This document shows, in pieces, positions 27,595 to 35,868 of a stretch of DNA of 64,000 nt. Each line of letters starts with the position of its first letter. Position 1 is the stretch's first letter. The position numbers and the translations under genes are program-made. Source of the stretch: a bacterium (GTDB lineage: Bacteria; Verrucomicrobiota; Verrucomicrobiia; Chthoniobacterales; UBA6821); NCBI GenBank assembly GCA_021849805.1, contig JAJZSL010000007.1, positions 18,771 through 82,770 of the forward strand, read 5' to 3'. A model generated the notes under the pieces. That model was not told where the DNA came from. It worked only from the letters and a program-made list of their open reading frames with translations, and searched no databases.

Positions 27595-27757
27595 ATAGTC
27601 AAATTCCTTAGAAAGGACAGGAAATGGACGTGATCTTATTTAAAAAATGCAGCGTTCTCCTCCCATCACCTTATTGTTGAGATAGCGCTCAGTCTTCGGC
27701 CTGGCCTTTTTTAAAAATCGTTGCACTCTCTCCTCTAATTTCTAAGTAATTTGACGA
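27595..27757. mobile_element. MITE-like family A, copy 1 (about 163 bp)
   Basis: The left end atagtcaaattccttagaaa and the right end tttctaagtaatttgac are inverted repeats of about 25 bp. The core 'gcagcgttctc' ... 'gagatagcgctc' ... 'gtcttcggcc' ... 'gcctttttt' is nearly identical to the element at 44197-44358. There is no ORF. It occupies the gap upstream of purN; the remaining 190 bp to 27948 are AT-rich with nothing recognised. Confidence 0.82.
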
Positions 27758-27948
27758 TAAAAGAAAAAACACTCAACGTTCAGAAAAAAATAGAGAAATT
27801 TTTCTTAGGAGAGGATAGAAGCTAAAAAGTGATATTTACCAATTGCTGAAAACACAATCCTGAGTTAAAAAACGGTCCTCAAGAAAAAGAGTCAGGAAAA
27901 TATTACTCATGATCACCCAGTAGTTGAAACTTCAGAGCATTCTTCTCT

Positions 27949-28491
27949 CTAGCTTTTCTGAGTTGTTGAAAGGTTAGGTGGTCGATAAGGCTGATGTTGT
28001 CCTGGAATCTGCTGCTGAACATAGCGATCATACTCTTGAAGTTGATTTTTTTGCTGCTCATTGAGCAGAGGGTCTTCTAGAGGGTTTAAAGGTGTGCATT
28101 CCACACCTTTTCCTTTGTCAGCTTGAGGTATGAAAGAGAGAGGAGCATCATCAGCAGTCGAAATTCCTACAGATTGCTCTTCGAGAATATCGCGATCGAA
28201 GAGTTGATGAGGATTTGGAAAGATACCGGTCGAATCAGCAGATTGATACGCTGTAAGATCAGCAGGAATGCGATCTTGAGGTGGAAAGTAATGTTTTCGA
28301 TCGATGGGATCTGAGTCTCTATGGCTTGATACTGATGAAGGAGTATTGGAGACAAAGATCTGACTTATCTTTCGGATAATTCCCATTGCATTTTCTAGCT
28401 TTCCTTCAGAAACTCTGCTTTTTGTTTCTTCGGAAGGCAAAAGTGGATCTTTTGTTGATCCTAAAACCCCAGTAAGGTTAGAGAACTTCAT
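27949..28491 (-). CDS. Disordered hypothetical protein with PLL motifs
   Basis: This 180-residue ORF starts at ATG 28491. Its composition (Pro, Ser, Gln, Asp) predicts mostly disorder, with one short hydrophobic patch ('IIRKISQIFVS'). It contains 'KDPLLPSEE' at about 14-22 and 'EDPLLNEQQ' at about 143-151. It lies 120 nt downstream of another small gene with similar motifs. There is no signal peptide and I recognise no family. It could be a translocated effector, but that is speculation. Confidence 0.5.
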   Translation of the reverse strand: MKFSNLTGVLGSTKDPLLPSEETKSRVSEGKLENAMGIIRKISQIFVSNTPSSVSSHRDSDPIDRKHYFPPQDRIPADLTAYQSADSTGIFPNPHQLFDRDILEEQSVGISTADDAPLSFIPQADKGKGVECTPLNPLEDPLLNEQQKNQLQEYDRYVQQQIPGQHQPYRPPNLSTTQKS

Positions 28492-28611
28492 AAAAATCGT
28501 TCATGGACTCTCCAAACTAATATGAAGACTATCAATTAAGAGATTCATGAATCATGGCGCTCCTGGATCATCAGGAAGCATGAAGTCACCGATTTGATGA
28601 CTCCACTCCTG

Positions 28612-28953
28612 CTAGTCTTCTTGAGATTTAGGTAAGAGAGGCTCTTTTAATGAAGCTTGACGAAGTTTTCTTTCGATTTCTGCTTCATGTTGTGAGGGAG
28701 AGGGAGTAAGTGCTGAAGCAACACTATGAACTGCTGAAGTAACACTACGAACTGCTGAAGTAACATTACTAAGTGAAAATTGGGAATGCTGTTCCTGTTC
28801 TTTAGTCTTCCCTGTAGGAACTTGTTTAATTGAAGTACCCTCAATGTTTCCAGTTACCGTTGTAGGTGACGTTCTACTTCCATCTTTTGAAAGAGCAGAA
28901 GGGTTAGTAGGAAGGAGGGATTCCCTTAAGGAGTCAGTTATTTTATTACTCAT
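28612..28953 (-). CDS. Small disordered hypothetical protein with PLL motifs
   Basis: This 113-residue ORF starts at ATG 28951-28953. It is Ser/Thr-rich with a repeated amphipathic unit 'SAVRSVTSAVHSVASAL' at about 66-82, encoded by a short imperfect DNA repeat (ctgaagtaacact). It contains 'RESLLPTNP' near the N-terminus and 'KEPLLPKSQED' at the very C-terminus. No homologue is recognised. It pairs with the gene at 27949-28491. Confidence 0.5.
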   Translation of the reverse strand: MSNKITDSLRESLLPTNPSALSKDGSRTSPTTVTGNIEGTSIKQVPTGKTKEQEQHSQFSLSNVTSAVRSVTSAVHSVASALTPSPSQHEAEIERKLRQASLKEPLLPKSQED

Positions 28954-29276
28954 GATCGTTGTTTGTTGTTGCTTATAGCTGGGTAACTAAAAGTTGATTT
29001 TGTTCACTTACTTTAAACACTTACTTCAAATTTATTCTATCGTTTTACCTTTTTTAACAGAACAGAAAACTAAGATTAGACTTGAAATTTTAGTATTGTC
29101 AAAAGAAGAGCAAAAAAAAGCTAACTAGTGGAGTGCATAATGGAACACTTCTCCTCTTGCTTTTTAAATTTAAAAAAATTCCTTCTAATGGTGATACACC
29201 AAAGAAAATGAGTAGTGTGAAGACTTGCCAGAAACTCACCGACAAGAAGCCAATAGGCTCTTTATGATTCTCTAAC
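28954..29276. other. AT-rich intergenic region
   Basis: Nothing convincing is visible. A reverse-strand frame from 29494 to 29099 crosses this stretch and rpmA, but it is a hydrophobic shadow of the rpmA coding sequence. Confidence 0.5.
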
Positions 29277-29528
29277 CTAAGAAGAAGCTGGTTGAACATG
29301 AACGCGACGACCAGCACGATCGAAGAGGACTGTCCCATCAACAAGGGAGAAAATCGTATAGTCGCGACCAAGGCCAACATTGCGACCTGGAAGAAACTTA
29401 GTTCCACGCTGGCGAATAATAATGTTACCAGCAAGAACAGACTGACCGCCAAATTTTTTGACGCCCAAACGCTTGCTTTGACTATCGCGTCCATTTTTGA
29501 CGCTTCCTTGACCTTTTTTATGAGCCAT
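29277..29528 (-). CDS. rpmA: 50S ribosomal protein L27 (bL27)
   Basis: This 83-residue basic protein begins '[28 protein letters not shown]'. It contains '[32 protein letters not shown]', the L27 signature. The N-terminal tail reaches the peptidyl-transferase centre. There is no Firmicute-type N-terminal extension. It lies 22 nt after rplU in the usual L21-L27 operon. Confidence 0.98.
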   Translation of the reverse strand: MAHKKGQGSVKNGRDSQSKRLGVKKFGGQSVLAGNIIIRQRGTKFLPGRNVGLGRDYTIFSLVDGTVLFDRAGRRVHVQPASS

Positions 29529-29550
29529 AAAATAAGAGGGTTGGTTGAAA

Positions 29551-29868
29551 TTACTTCTTGGAAATTCCTGTAATCTTCAGTTTTGTTAGGCGACGACGAT
29601 GACCAACAGTGCGATGATAACCTTTGCGGCGACGAAACTTGAAAGCAATCACTTTTTCATCTTTCCATTGATCGAGAACTTCTGCTTCCACACAGGCATT
29701 AGCTACAAAAGGAGAACCGAGAGCAACACCTGCTTCACTAGAAAGCATCAAGACATCGGAAAATGTTGTGAACGTTCCCGCAGGGAGATCAATTTTTTCG
29801 ACATCAAGAATGTCTCCTTCGGTAACACGGTATTGTTTACCGCCTGTTTTAATAATTGCGTAAGACAT
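29551..29868 (-). CDS. rplU: 50S ribosomal protein L21 (bL21)
   Basis: The 105-residue protein starts '[26 protein letters not shown]' and ends with the signature '[24 protein letters not shown]', which contacts 23S rRNA. Length and motifs match bL21. It is the first gene of the rplU-rpmA pair, starting at ATG 29868. Confidence 0.98.
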   Translation of the reverse strand: MSYAIIKTGGKQYRVTEGDILDVEKIDLPAGTFTTFSDVLMLSSEAGVALGSPFVANACVEAEVLDQWKDEKVIAFKFRRRKGYHRTVGHRRRLTKLKITGISKK

Positions 29869-29999
29869 GAGCGTAATAAAAATAAAAAGCGAGGTAGGAA
29901 GATTCCATAAATGAAGAAGGAGAGCAATAGAAAAATTCTCTCTTGCTCATTTTTTGACTTCTACTATGCTTACGGTCCATTTTTCAAAAACATTGCTTA

Positions 30000-30080
30000 G
30001 CTCGGGTGGTGAAATGGCAGACACGTGCGTTTAAGGGGCGCATGCCGCAAGGCATGGGGGTTCGAGTCCCCCCCCGAGCA
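30000..30080 (+). tRNA. tRNA-Leu with anticodon AAG
   Basis: This is a class II cloverleaf of 81 nt. The acceptor GCTCGGG pairs with CCCGAGC (discriminator A), and the D-stem is GTG/CAC. The anticodon stem TGCGT/GCGCA encloses loop TTAAGGG, which puts AAG at 34-36. The variable arm is TGCC-GCAA-GGCA and the T-arm GGGGG-TTCGAGT-CCCCC. The alternative register needed for UAA creates a G-G mismatch and removes nucleotide 26. CCA is not encoded. A34 would need deamination to inosine. Confidence 0.9.
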
Positions 30081-30100
30081 AGATGATTAGAGGAGTTCTT

Positions 30101-30898
30101 CTAGGGAAGATGCTCCCAGCAATACTCCTTTCCATCTGCTGCTACTCGAAATTCAAGATGAGGAGCTGTTTTCTCTGTTTGGTGACAGCGAGCACAATGG
30201 TGAAAAGAGCTTGGTTGATGGAGAGTTTTTTGCTCAAGCAGTGGTAATTTGATTTTTCTTGAGGGGCGAGAAGAGGAAGAGCGTAAACGCCCAAAACTTC
30301 GATAGTGAGCAAGAAGACTCGATCCAAAAAAGAGTAGATAATTGGCAAGCGTGACTAGAAGAGCAATCTTAGCACTCATCGGTTGCCCTAGTGTTCCAAT
30401 AGCTGTAAGCAGACAGCTTAGCAGAGCTAACCAACCGATACGCATGGGAATGATAAAAAAGAAGAGAACTTGATAGTCAGGATGCAGTGTTGCAAAAGCG
30501 TAGAGGAGGGAGAGGTTGAGAAATGTATTAGCACCATAACCTCCAAAAATCAGAGCAACTGAGGTACAAGCAATCATTCCAGTAAGATAGAAAAGTGTCG
30601 TTCGAAAGGCTCCCAGCGAAGCTTCTAATCCATCTCCTAAAAACCATAAAAAAAGAAGCGCAAAGAAAATCCAGAATGGTTGAAATGTTTCTGGAATAAA
30701 AATCCAAGTCATTAAGCGCCAAAGTTGGCCTTGGAAAATAGCATGACGATCAAGTTCTAAAACCGATTCATAACCTGGAGCTATCAAATGCAAAAGAAAA
30801 ACCAGAGCATTGAAAAGGGCCACAAAACGAATTAATCCAGGTAGAGCAAGCCAATGGAAGCGGCGTTCTAAGCGGTCTAAGAGAGGAGAAGAAGGCAT
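30101..30898 (-). CDS. Rhomboid-like membrane protein, apparently non-catalytic, with C-terminal zinc ribbon
   Basis: From ATG 30898 the protein has 265 residues and about six membrane segments, with the 'WRLMTWIFIP' loop seen in rhomboids. Where active rhomboids carry GxSG, this protein reads 'GGYGANTFLNLSLLYAFA', and the sixth-segment His is missing. The protease dyad is therefore absent and it is probably a pseudoprotease. The cytosolic C-terminus holds 'CARCHQTEK' and 'EYCWEHLP', a possible zinc-binding knuckle (C-x2-C ... C-x2-H). A TTG at 30934 would add 12 residues. Confidence 0.72.
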   Translation of the reverse strand: MPSSPLLDRLERRFHWLALPGLIRFVALFNALVFLLHLIAPGYESVLELDRHAIFQGQLWRLMTWIFIPETFQPFWIFFALLFLWFLGDGLEASLGAFRTTLFYLTGMIACTSVALIFGGYGANTFLNLSLLYAFATLHPDYQVLFFFIIPMRIGWLALLSCLLTAIGTLGQPMSAKIALLVTLANYLLFFGSSLLAHYRSFGRLRSSSSRPSRKIKLPLLEQKTLHQPSSFHHCARCHQTEKTAPHLEFRVAADGKEYCWEHLP

Positions 30899-30990
30899 GA
30901 TTTTTTCAAAATAAAAGGAAGCAAAGCGTAACACTTCATCTCTTCTGATGCAAGAGAGCTATCCTTGCACTTTTGTTGATTAAAAAAGGA

Positions 30991-31110
30991 GTGGGCCATC
31001 GTTACTCGACCTGAAAAAACCAAGAAACAGATCGCGATGGCCCACCTTTTAAGGAGCGGACCACCGTTACTCGACCTGAAAAAACCAAGAAACAGATCGC
31101 GATGGCCCGC
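30991..31110. repeat. Tandem pair of 55-bp hairpin repeats upstream of pfkA
   Basis: Copies at 30991-31045 and 31056-31110 share an almost identical centre (ttactcgacctgaaaaaacc...gaaacagatcg). Copy 1 is bounded by a perfect 11-bp inverted repeat, GTGGGCCATCG and CGATGGCCCAC. Copy 2 has a weaker stem, with two mismatches on its left arm. They are separated by 10 bp and lie in the divergent region between the rhomboid-like gene and pfkA. The rest of 31111-31285 is A-rich with no further structure. Function is unknown; RNA regulation or a mobile repeat are both possible. Confidence 0.85.
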
Positions 31111-31285
31111 TAAAGAAAATAAACTACATAGAGATAGACCTCTAAAGTCACTAAATGTTCAAAAAAAAAGAGGATAATTGAAAATTTTTCAAAAATAAAC
31201 ATCCATTATTGAAATTTCTTCAAAAAAACATCGAGAACAACCTCCACTATTTTTTCAATTTGCTTATTGCAAGAATTGATCATGC

Positions 31286-32302
31286 TTGGCTACTGTCATC
31301 TCTGTGCTTAAAAACATTGCTGTTCTCACTTCTGGAGGGGATGCCCCTGGAATGAATCCTGCTATCCGTTCGGTTGTTCGTACAGCCATGGAAGCTTCTT
31401 GTGATGTGATTGGCATTAGTAATGGCTATGATGGTATTTTCGAAGGAGCTATTGAAAAATTAACAGGGACCATGCTCTCAGGTATGATTGACCGAGGAGG
31501 GACAATTTTACAATCAAGCCGCTGTAAACGTTTCTATGATCCTGCTGGAGTAGATGAAGCAAAAGAGCGTCTTCTCAAGCTTGGTATTCAAGGTTTAGTT
31601 GTTATTGGAGGAGATGGCTCACTTGCAGGAGCACGAGAACTTCATCGCCGTGGATTTCCAGTCTTGGGTATTCCTGCTAGTATTGATAATGATATTCTTG
31701 GGACAGAAATGGCCATTGGTGCTGATACAGCAGCGAACACCATTATGCAGCTTATTGATCGTATTCGTGATACAGCACGTTCCCATCGGCGCTGTTTCCT
31801 CATTGAGGTCATGGGGCGTAACTCTGGGTTTCTTGCTCTTACAACAGCTATTAGCTGTGGAGCAGAAGTAGCCGTTATTCCAGAGTTTTCTCATCACTTG
31901 GGACGTATTGTCCATCTTTTGAGGACGCGCTTTGAGAAAGCTAGAGACAACTCGATTATCGTTCTTGCGGAAGGAGTTTGCGATGCAGAGACTTTTATTT
32001 CCCAGATGCTTGCCCAGGAAGCCAGTGTTTCCTTTGAGCAGGAAATCCGCAAAACAGTTCTAGGACATGTACAGCGTGGAGGTATTCCTACTCATTTTGA
32101 TCGTATTCTAGGAGCCCGCTTTGGAGAAATGGCCGTCCTTGGCTTACTTCAAGAGGAGAGTGGAAGTATGACTGGCTTAGAGCGAGGACATGTCACCTTG
32201 ATTGATCTGGATCGAGTGATCGGCTTTAAGAAACATCTTTCCTCCGAGCTCCTTCGCCTTGCACGTCATTTGCAAATTGAATTTGGCGATCCTATTGAAT
32301 AA
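31286..32302 (+). CDS. pfkA: ATP-dependent 6-phosphofructokinase
   Basis: PFK phosphorylates fructose 6-phosphate in glycolysis. The 338-residue protein has 'LTSGGDAPGMNPAIRS', 'VIGGDGSLAGA' and 'GIPASIDNDI' with the catalytic Asp, then 'EVMGRNSGFLA' and 'VLGHVQRGG'. Gly after GGD and the lack of Lys in the P-x-S-I-D-N-D motif mark the ATP- rather than PPi-dependent type. No ATG is in frame before the first motif, so the start is the TTG at 31286 or the GTG a few codons later. The 55-bp hairpin pair lies 176 nt upstream. Confidence 0.94.
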   Translation: MATVISVLKNIAVLTSGGDAPGMNPAIRSVVRTAMEASCDVIGISNGYDGIFEGAIEKLTGTMLSGMIDRGGTILQSSRCKRFYDPAGVDEAKERLLKLGIQGLVVIGGDGSLAGARELHRRGFPVLGIPASIDNDILGTEMAIGADTAANTIMQLIDRIRDTARSHRRCFLIEVMGRNSGFLALTTAISCGAEVAVIPEFSHHLGRIVHLLRTRFEKARDNSIIVLAEGVCDAETFISQMLAQEASVSFEQEIRKTVLGHVQRGGIPTHFDRILGARFGEMAVLGLLQEESGSMTGLERGHVTLIDLDRVIGFKKHLSSELLRLARHLQIEFGDPIE

Positions 32303-32400
32303 CTTTCTTCATTTTTCAGAGAGGGCATTCCCTATTATTGACAATCTGTTCTAGTAGCTCTTGAGAAGAAAATTTTCAGAAGAATCGAGCATCATTGACA

Positions 32401-32682
32401 ATGAATTTCTTTTACTCTTCACCAAGAAGATTATTCTTGATACTGCTGATATTTCTTATGATGAACCCTTCAAATACAATGGCCGAAGAATCTAAAAAAG
32501 CACCGATTCCCTATCCGCTCTCAACCTGTCTTGTTTCAGGTGAGAAATTAGGTGTTATGGGACCTCCCTTCGTGATGGAGTATCAAGGCAGAGAAATTTG
32601 CTTCTGTTGTCAAGGGTGTGTTAGTGATTTTAACAAAGATCCAGAAAAATATCTTAAGATCTTGATTTCTAGAACGCCGTAA
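32401..32682 (+). CDS. Secreted TRASH/YHS-like small metal-binding protein
   Basis: This 93-residue product from ATG 32401 has a signal peptide (hydrophobic about 12-24, cleavage probably after 'NTMA'). The mature part reads '[46 protein letters not shown]'. The CLVSG...CFCCQGC arrangement, with one Cys at the start and CxxC-like Cys later followed by 'DPEKYL', is the YHS/TRASH pattern associated with copper and other metals. It is a stand-alone domain of unknown partner. Confidence 0.75.
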   Translation: MNFFYSSPRRLFLILLIFLMMNPSNTMAEESKKAPIPYPLSTCLVSGEKLGVMGPPFVMEYQGREICFCCQGCVSDFNKDPEKYLKILISRTP

Positions 32683-32707
32683 CACAGTAGCATTTTCTTT
32701 TCTTACT

Positions 32708-33844
32708 ATGATCGCCCATTCTTCTTACAAGTCTCTGGCTAAAGTTCTCACAGAACATTCTACTCAATTAAAAAAAGGAGATCATGTGCTCATCGATGCC
32801 TATGATACCCCTGAGAGTTTTCTTATTGTTCTCCTGCGCACTGTCAGAGAATGTGGAGCTATTCCCTTTCTGCAGCTTCACACTGGAAATATTGACCGTG
32901 AATTGGCTCTGGGAGCGACGGAAGAACAAACATCTCTTCAGGTCGCTTTTGATCTTGCTCGAATGAAAAAAATGCAAGCCTACATAGCGATTCGAGGCAG
33001 TCATAATATTTCAGAGATGTCCGATGTGCCAGAAGAGAAAATGAATTTTCTCTCAAAAAAGCGGAAACCTCTTCTTGATTATCGTGTGAATAAAACACGC
33101 TGGGTTATTCTTCGTTGGCCTACTCCTTCCATGGCTCAACAAGCACATCAGAGTACAGAAGCATTTGAAGAATTTTTCTTTCGAGTCTGCACTCTAGACT
33201 ATGCCCGTATGCAACCAGGAATGAAGGCTCTCAAAGCACTCATGGATCAAACAGATCGAGTTCATATCAAGGGACCAGGGACGGATCTTCAGTTTAGTAT
33301 CCAGGGAATTGGCTCTGTGAGCTGTGGTGGAGAATTTAATATTCCTGACGGAGAAGTCTTCAGCGCTCCCGTTAAAAATTCAGTAGAAGGAGAAATCACT
33401 TTCAATGTTCCAACGCTCTATCGAGATCGTTGCTTTGAGAATATTCGTCTTGTTTTCTCCAGAGGAAAAATCATCGAAGCAACTTCTAATAACACATCGG
33501 CTCTCCATGAAATTTTGGATACTGACTCGGGAGCTCGTTACCTTGGTGAGTTCTCTCTGGCTTTTAATCCTCATATTCTGCACCCTATGCGTGATATTCT
33601 CTTCGATGAGAAAATTGCTGGATCTTTTCACTTAACTCCTGGTCAGGCTTACCAAGTTGCTAATAACAACAACAAAAGTGCCATTCACTGGGATATGGTT
33701 TCTATTCAACGGAGTGATTATGGAGGAGGTGAAATTTGGTTTGATCATCAGCTCATTCGTAAAGATGGGCTTTTTCTTCCTCGCTCACTAAAACTACTGA
33801 ACCCAGATTATCTCCTTAGCACAAAGAAGAAGACTCATCCTTGA
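32708..33844 (+). CDS. M29-family (thermophilic) aminopeptidase
   Basis: M29 peptidases are dimetal exopeptidases. The 378-residue length fits. The metal-ligand motifs are visible: '[12 protein letters not shown]' with two Glu, then 'ITFNVPTLY', '[17 protein letters not shown]' (His and downstream Tyr) and 'SAIHWDMV' (His and Asp). It starts at ATG 32708, 25 nt after the preceding gene. Its 3' end overlaps the convergent DUF2017-like gene by 10 nt. Substrate range is unknown. Confidence 0.9.
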   Translation: MIAHSSYKSLAKVLTEHSTQLKKGDHVLIDAYDTPESFLIVLLRTVRECGAIPFLQLHTGNIDRELALGATEEQTSLQVAFDLARMKKMQAYIAIRGSHNISEMSDVPEEKMNFLSKKRKPLLDYRVNKTRWVILRWPTPSMAQQAHQSTEAFEEFFFRVCTLDYARMQPGMKALKALMDQTDRVHIKGPGTDLQFSIQGIGSVSCGGEFNIPDGEVFSAPVKNSVEGEITFNVPTLYRDRCFENIRLVFSRGKIIEATSNNTSALHEILDTDSGARYLGEFSLAFNPHILHPMRDILFDEKIAGSFHLTPGQAYQVANNNNKSAIHWDMVSIQRSDYGGGEIWFDHQLIRKDGLFLPRSLKLLNPDYLLSTKKKTHP

Positions 33845-34326
33845 GCTTCTGCTTCAAGGAGACATTGCTGGATAAGAGCAAAAAGTTCAAGCTGGAGTAG
33901 AACTCTTCGTTGAAGAACGGATAGTTTTTCTAGATCTTCTTCTTCTCTTTTCTCTCCCTTGATTCCATGTCGTGAGAAGAGAAGTAGCCGAATGATGCTT
34001 AGTGTGCGTAACCATGCATCACGATGTTCTGGAGGAATGATGAGCGTGTAATGACCATTCGGAGAGGAAGAATGGCTCAAGGCCTTAAGATCAAGAAGAA
34101 CTTGATGATGGCAAGCAGTAAAGAGAGCTTGAAGCTCTGGAGCAACATAATCCCTCCAATCTTGAGAAAAAAGAGGATCTTGTTTAGTGATTTTCTGCAA
34201 AAAATAATCATCAATAATGTCCATACTGATTCTCTTATTACAAAAAGGTTCAAGAAGGACTTCTACCAAAAAAGAATCGATTTGCTCAAAGAGCGTAGAA
34301 CCATCTTTTCTAAAGGAGCAATTCAT
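33835..34326 (-). CDS. DUF2017-like protein downstream of clpS
   Basis: This 163-residue helical protein from ATG 34326 starts 4 nt after the clpS stop. The C-terminal half, '[25 protein letters not shown]', resembles the DUF2017 signature of 'W-x-x-L-x-x-x-R-L-x-L-x-x-R-x-G'. DUF2017 genes sit directly next to clpS in Actinobacteria, so position and sequence agree. A role in N-end-rule or Clp proteolysis is inferred only from linkage. The family match is by eye. Confidence 0.65.
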   Translation of the reverse strand: MNCSFRKDGSTLFEQIDSFLVEVLLEPFCNKRISMDIIDDYFLQKITKQDPLFSQDWRDYVAPELQALFTACHHQVLLDLKALSHSSSPNGHYTLIIPPEHRDAWLRTLSIIRLLLFSRHGIKGEKREEEDLEKLSVLQRRVLLQLELFALIQQCLLEAEAQG

Positions 34327-34330
34327 TGTA

Positions 34331-34663
34331 TTAGGCAATTTGCTCCAAGGCTGCCATGAGTAAATATCCTTGGAGCTTCTCTACATAGAGTTCTCCTTCT
34401 TCTCGAGCTCCTGTCCAAAGAATCGAGCGACCTTGCTCATGGACTTCTAACATTTTTTTCTCTGCTGTTTCTCGAGAAAAACCAAAAATTTTTTCAAAGA
34501 CCATGGTCACATAACTCATGAGATTAATAGGATCATCATAAACAATCACTTGCCAGATCGGTTCTTCTGCTTGGTCACTGAAGATTTCAGGGTTTTCAAG
34601 AGCTACTTCGGCTAGTTGATGTTGATTGTATCGCTGGATGAATGTGGGAATAGCAGCAGGCAT
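34331..34663 (-). CDS. clpS: ClpS adaptor protein
   Basis: ClpS delivers N-degron substrates to the Clp ATPase. The 110-residue protein has a flexible N-terminus and the core 'WQVIVYDDPINLMSYVTMVFEKIFGFSRETAEKKMLEVHEQGRSILWTGAREEGELYVEKLQGYLL'. The DDPIN motif corresponds to the DDP/N substrate-binding pocket, and the 'HEQGR' His is conserved. It follows ybeY by only 3 nt, and clpP is encoded 1.2 kb away on the same strand. Confidence 0.94.
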   Translation of the reverse strand: MPAAIPTFIQRYNQHQLAEVALENPEIFSDQAEEPIWQVIVYDDPINLMSYVTMVFEKIFGFSRETAEKKMLEVHEQGRSILWTGAREEGELYVEKLQGYLLMAALEQIA

Positions 34664-34666
34664 CTT

Positions 34667-35113
34667 TTAGGTAAGTAGACTTTTTAAAATTGATTCTTGT
34701 TCATGATGCATCAACCCATATTCCTCTTTGTTTGTATCATCGTAGCCGAGTAAATGGAGAAGGCCATGAATAATACAGCGGATGATTTCTTGATCCCTAG
34801 GTTGTCTTAATTCTCTGGCTTGTTGAGCTATTGCTGGTGTTCCAAGGAGAATTTCACCTAGGTGGAGACCATAGCTAAAGGTGATGACATCTGTAGCAGA
34901 AGCTTTCTTGAGAAATTGGGCATGCACATGAGCGATAGAACGATTGTTGAGAAAGGTAATTTCAATAATTTCTGGTAATCGGCAGTGAGGATAGCGTGGT
35001 TTCTTCACACAGAGAGGAAGAGATTGCTGAACCGTTGCTTTAATAATGGGAAGATCTATTTGAATTTTTCGTTGCCGTTGATACCAAAGTAAAGAAGGGA
35101 GAGGAGAGGGCAT
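34667..35113 (-). CDS. ybeY: Endoribonuclease YbeY (rRNA maturation factor)
   Basis: YbeY is a zinc-dependent endoribonuclease for 16S rRNA 3'-end processing and ribosome quality control. The 148-residue protein contains 'ATDVITFSYG' and the metal motif 'HGLLHLLGYDD'. The canonical motif is HGxLHLxGYDH, so the third His ligand is replaced by Asp. The downstream 'LMHHEQESIL' helix is conserved. It is first in a tight ybeY-clpS-DUF2017 unit, divergent from the methyltransferase at 35181. Confidence 0.9.
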   Translation of the reverse strand: MPSPLPSLLWYQRQRKIQIDLPIIKATVQQSLPLCVKKPRYPHCRLPEIIEITFLNNRSIAHVHAQFLKKASATDVITFSYGLHLGEILLGTPAIAQQARELRQPRDQEIIRCIIHGLLHLLGYDDTNKEEYGLMHHEQESILKSLLT

Positions 35114-35180
35114 GATGATCAGCTATTTTAAAATCAATAGTTGAGCCTGGCCACTCAATAGAATAGCATAGGAAAACTTT

Positions 35181-35858
35181 ATGTCGCATTCTGAGATCAA
35201 CACGGATGATTTTCTTGCTGCTGTTGAAGAAAAAGTGACCAGGAGGAGTGGAGAGTTTCACTCTTGGAAGGATGCTTTTCATCTGTTGAGTCGCTCTCTG
35301 AGAGCTCCTCACAAAGTAGGATCACTTTGGCCAAGCTCTCGATATCTTGCACGATACATGCTTCAAGGAGTTCCCCTCAAGTCAGGAGATGTCGTTGTGG
35401 AATATGGTCCTGGAACAGGACCCTTCACTCATTTTTTGAAATATTATGTTGAGCAGGGAGTTTCCTATTTGGGCATTGAACAAGATCGTGTCTTGTATGA
35501 AAAATTGAGACGTCGTTTTCCTCAATTACGCTTTCATCATGGTTCTGCAGAAGAGGTCAAGCAATTGCTTCCTTATTATCAGTTAGAGAAACCTTCTCTA
35601 GTTATTTCAGGATTGCCTTTTGCAAACATGCCTGCAGCTATCCAAGAAGCTATTCTCCAAGTGACACAAGAAGTTTTACGAGATGATGGATTCTTTCGAA
35701 CTTTCACCTACCTCTTCTCTTCCATTAGTCCAAGAGCACTCCAATTCAAAAAAATTGTTCTCAATAAATTCTTACAACAGCACCAAAGTAAAATAGTATT
35801 CTCTAATTTACCACCAGCACGTGTGCTCAGTTTTTCTCATCCTCGAAGAGAAGAATGA
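35181..35858 (+). CDS. SAM-dependent methyltransferase, phospholipid N-methyltransferase (PmtA)-like
   Basis: This 225-residue class I methyltransferase carries the SAM motif 'VVEYGPGTGPFTHFLK' at about 71-86. 'KVGSLWPSSRYLARYML' just before it resembles the membrane-binding helix of PmtA enzymes ('ALAPSS' type), and 'SGLPFANMP' is the motif IV equivalent. PmtA methylates phosphatidylethanolamine to phosphatidylcholine. A related rRNA adenine methyltransferase-like role cannot be excluded. It starts at ATG 35181 and converges on clpP. Confidence 0.72.
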   Translation: MSHSEINTDDFLAAVEEKVTRRSGEFHSWKDAFHLLSRSLRAPHKVGSLWPSSRYLARYMLQGVPLKSGDVVVEYGPGTGPFTHFLKYYVEQGVSYLGIEQDRVLYEKLRRRFPQLRFHHGSAEEVKQLLPYYQLEKPSLVISGLPFANMPAAIQEAILQVTQEVLRDDGFFRTFTYLFSSISPRALQFKKIVLNKFLQQHQSKIVFSNLPPARVLSFSHPRREE

Positions 35859-35868
35859 TTTCAGAAAA

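Noticed and set aside
29099..29494. 131-residue hydrophobic reverse-strand ORF
   Set aside because: It overlaps rpmA in another frame; rpmA is certain and this frame has shadow composition.
30000..30080. tRNA-Leu(UAA)
   Set aside because: The required register breaks the anticodon stem (G-G) and removes nucleotide 26.
30991..31110. Possible CRISPR array
   Set aside because: Only two repeats of 55 bp with a 10-bp spacer, and no cas genes; it is a hairpin duplication.
31286..32302. PPi-dependent phosphofructokinase
   Set aside because: The GGDGS Gly and the absence of Lys in the PASIDND motif indicate the ATP-dependent type.
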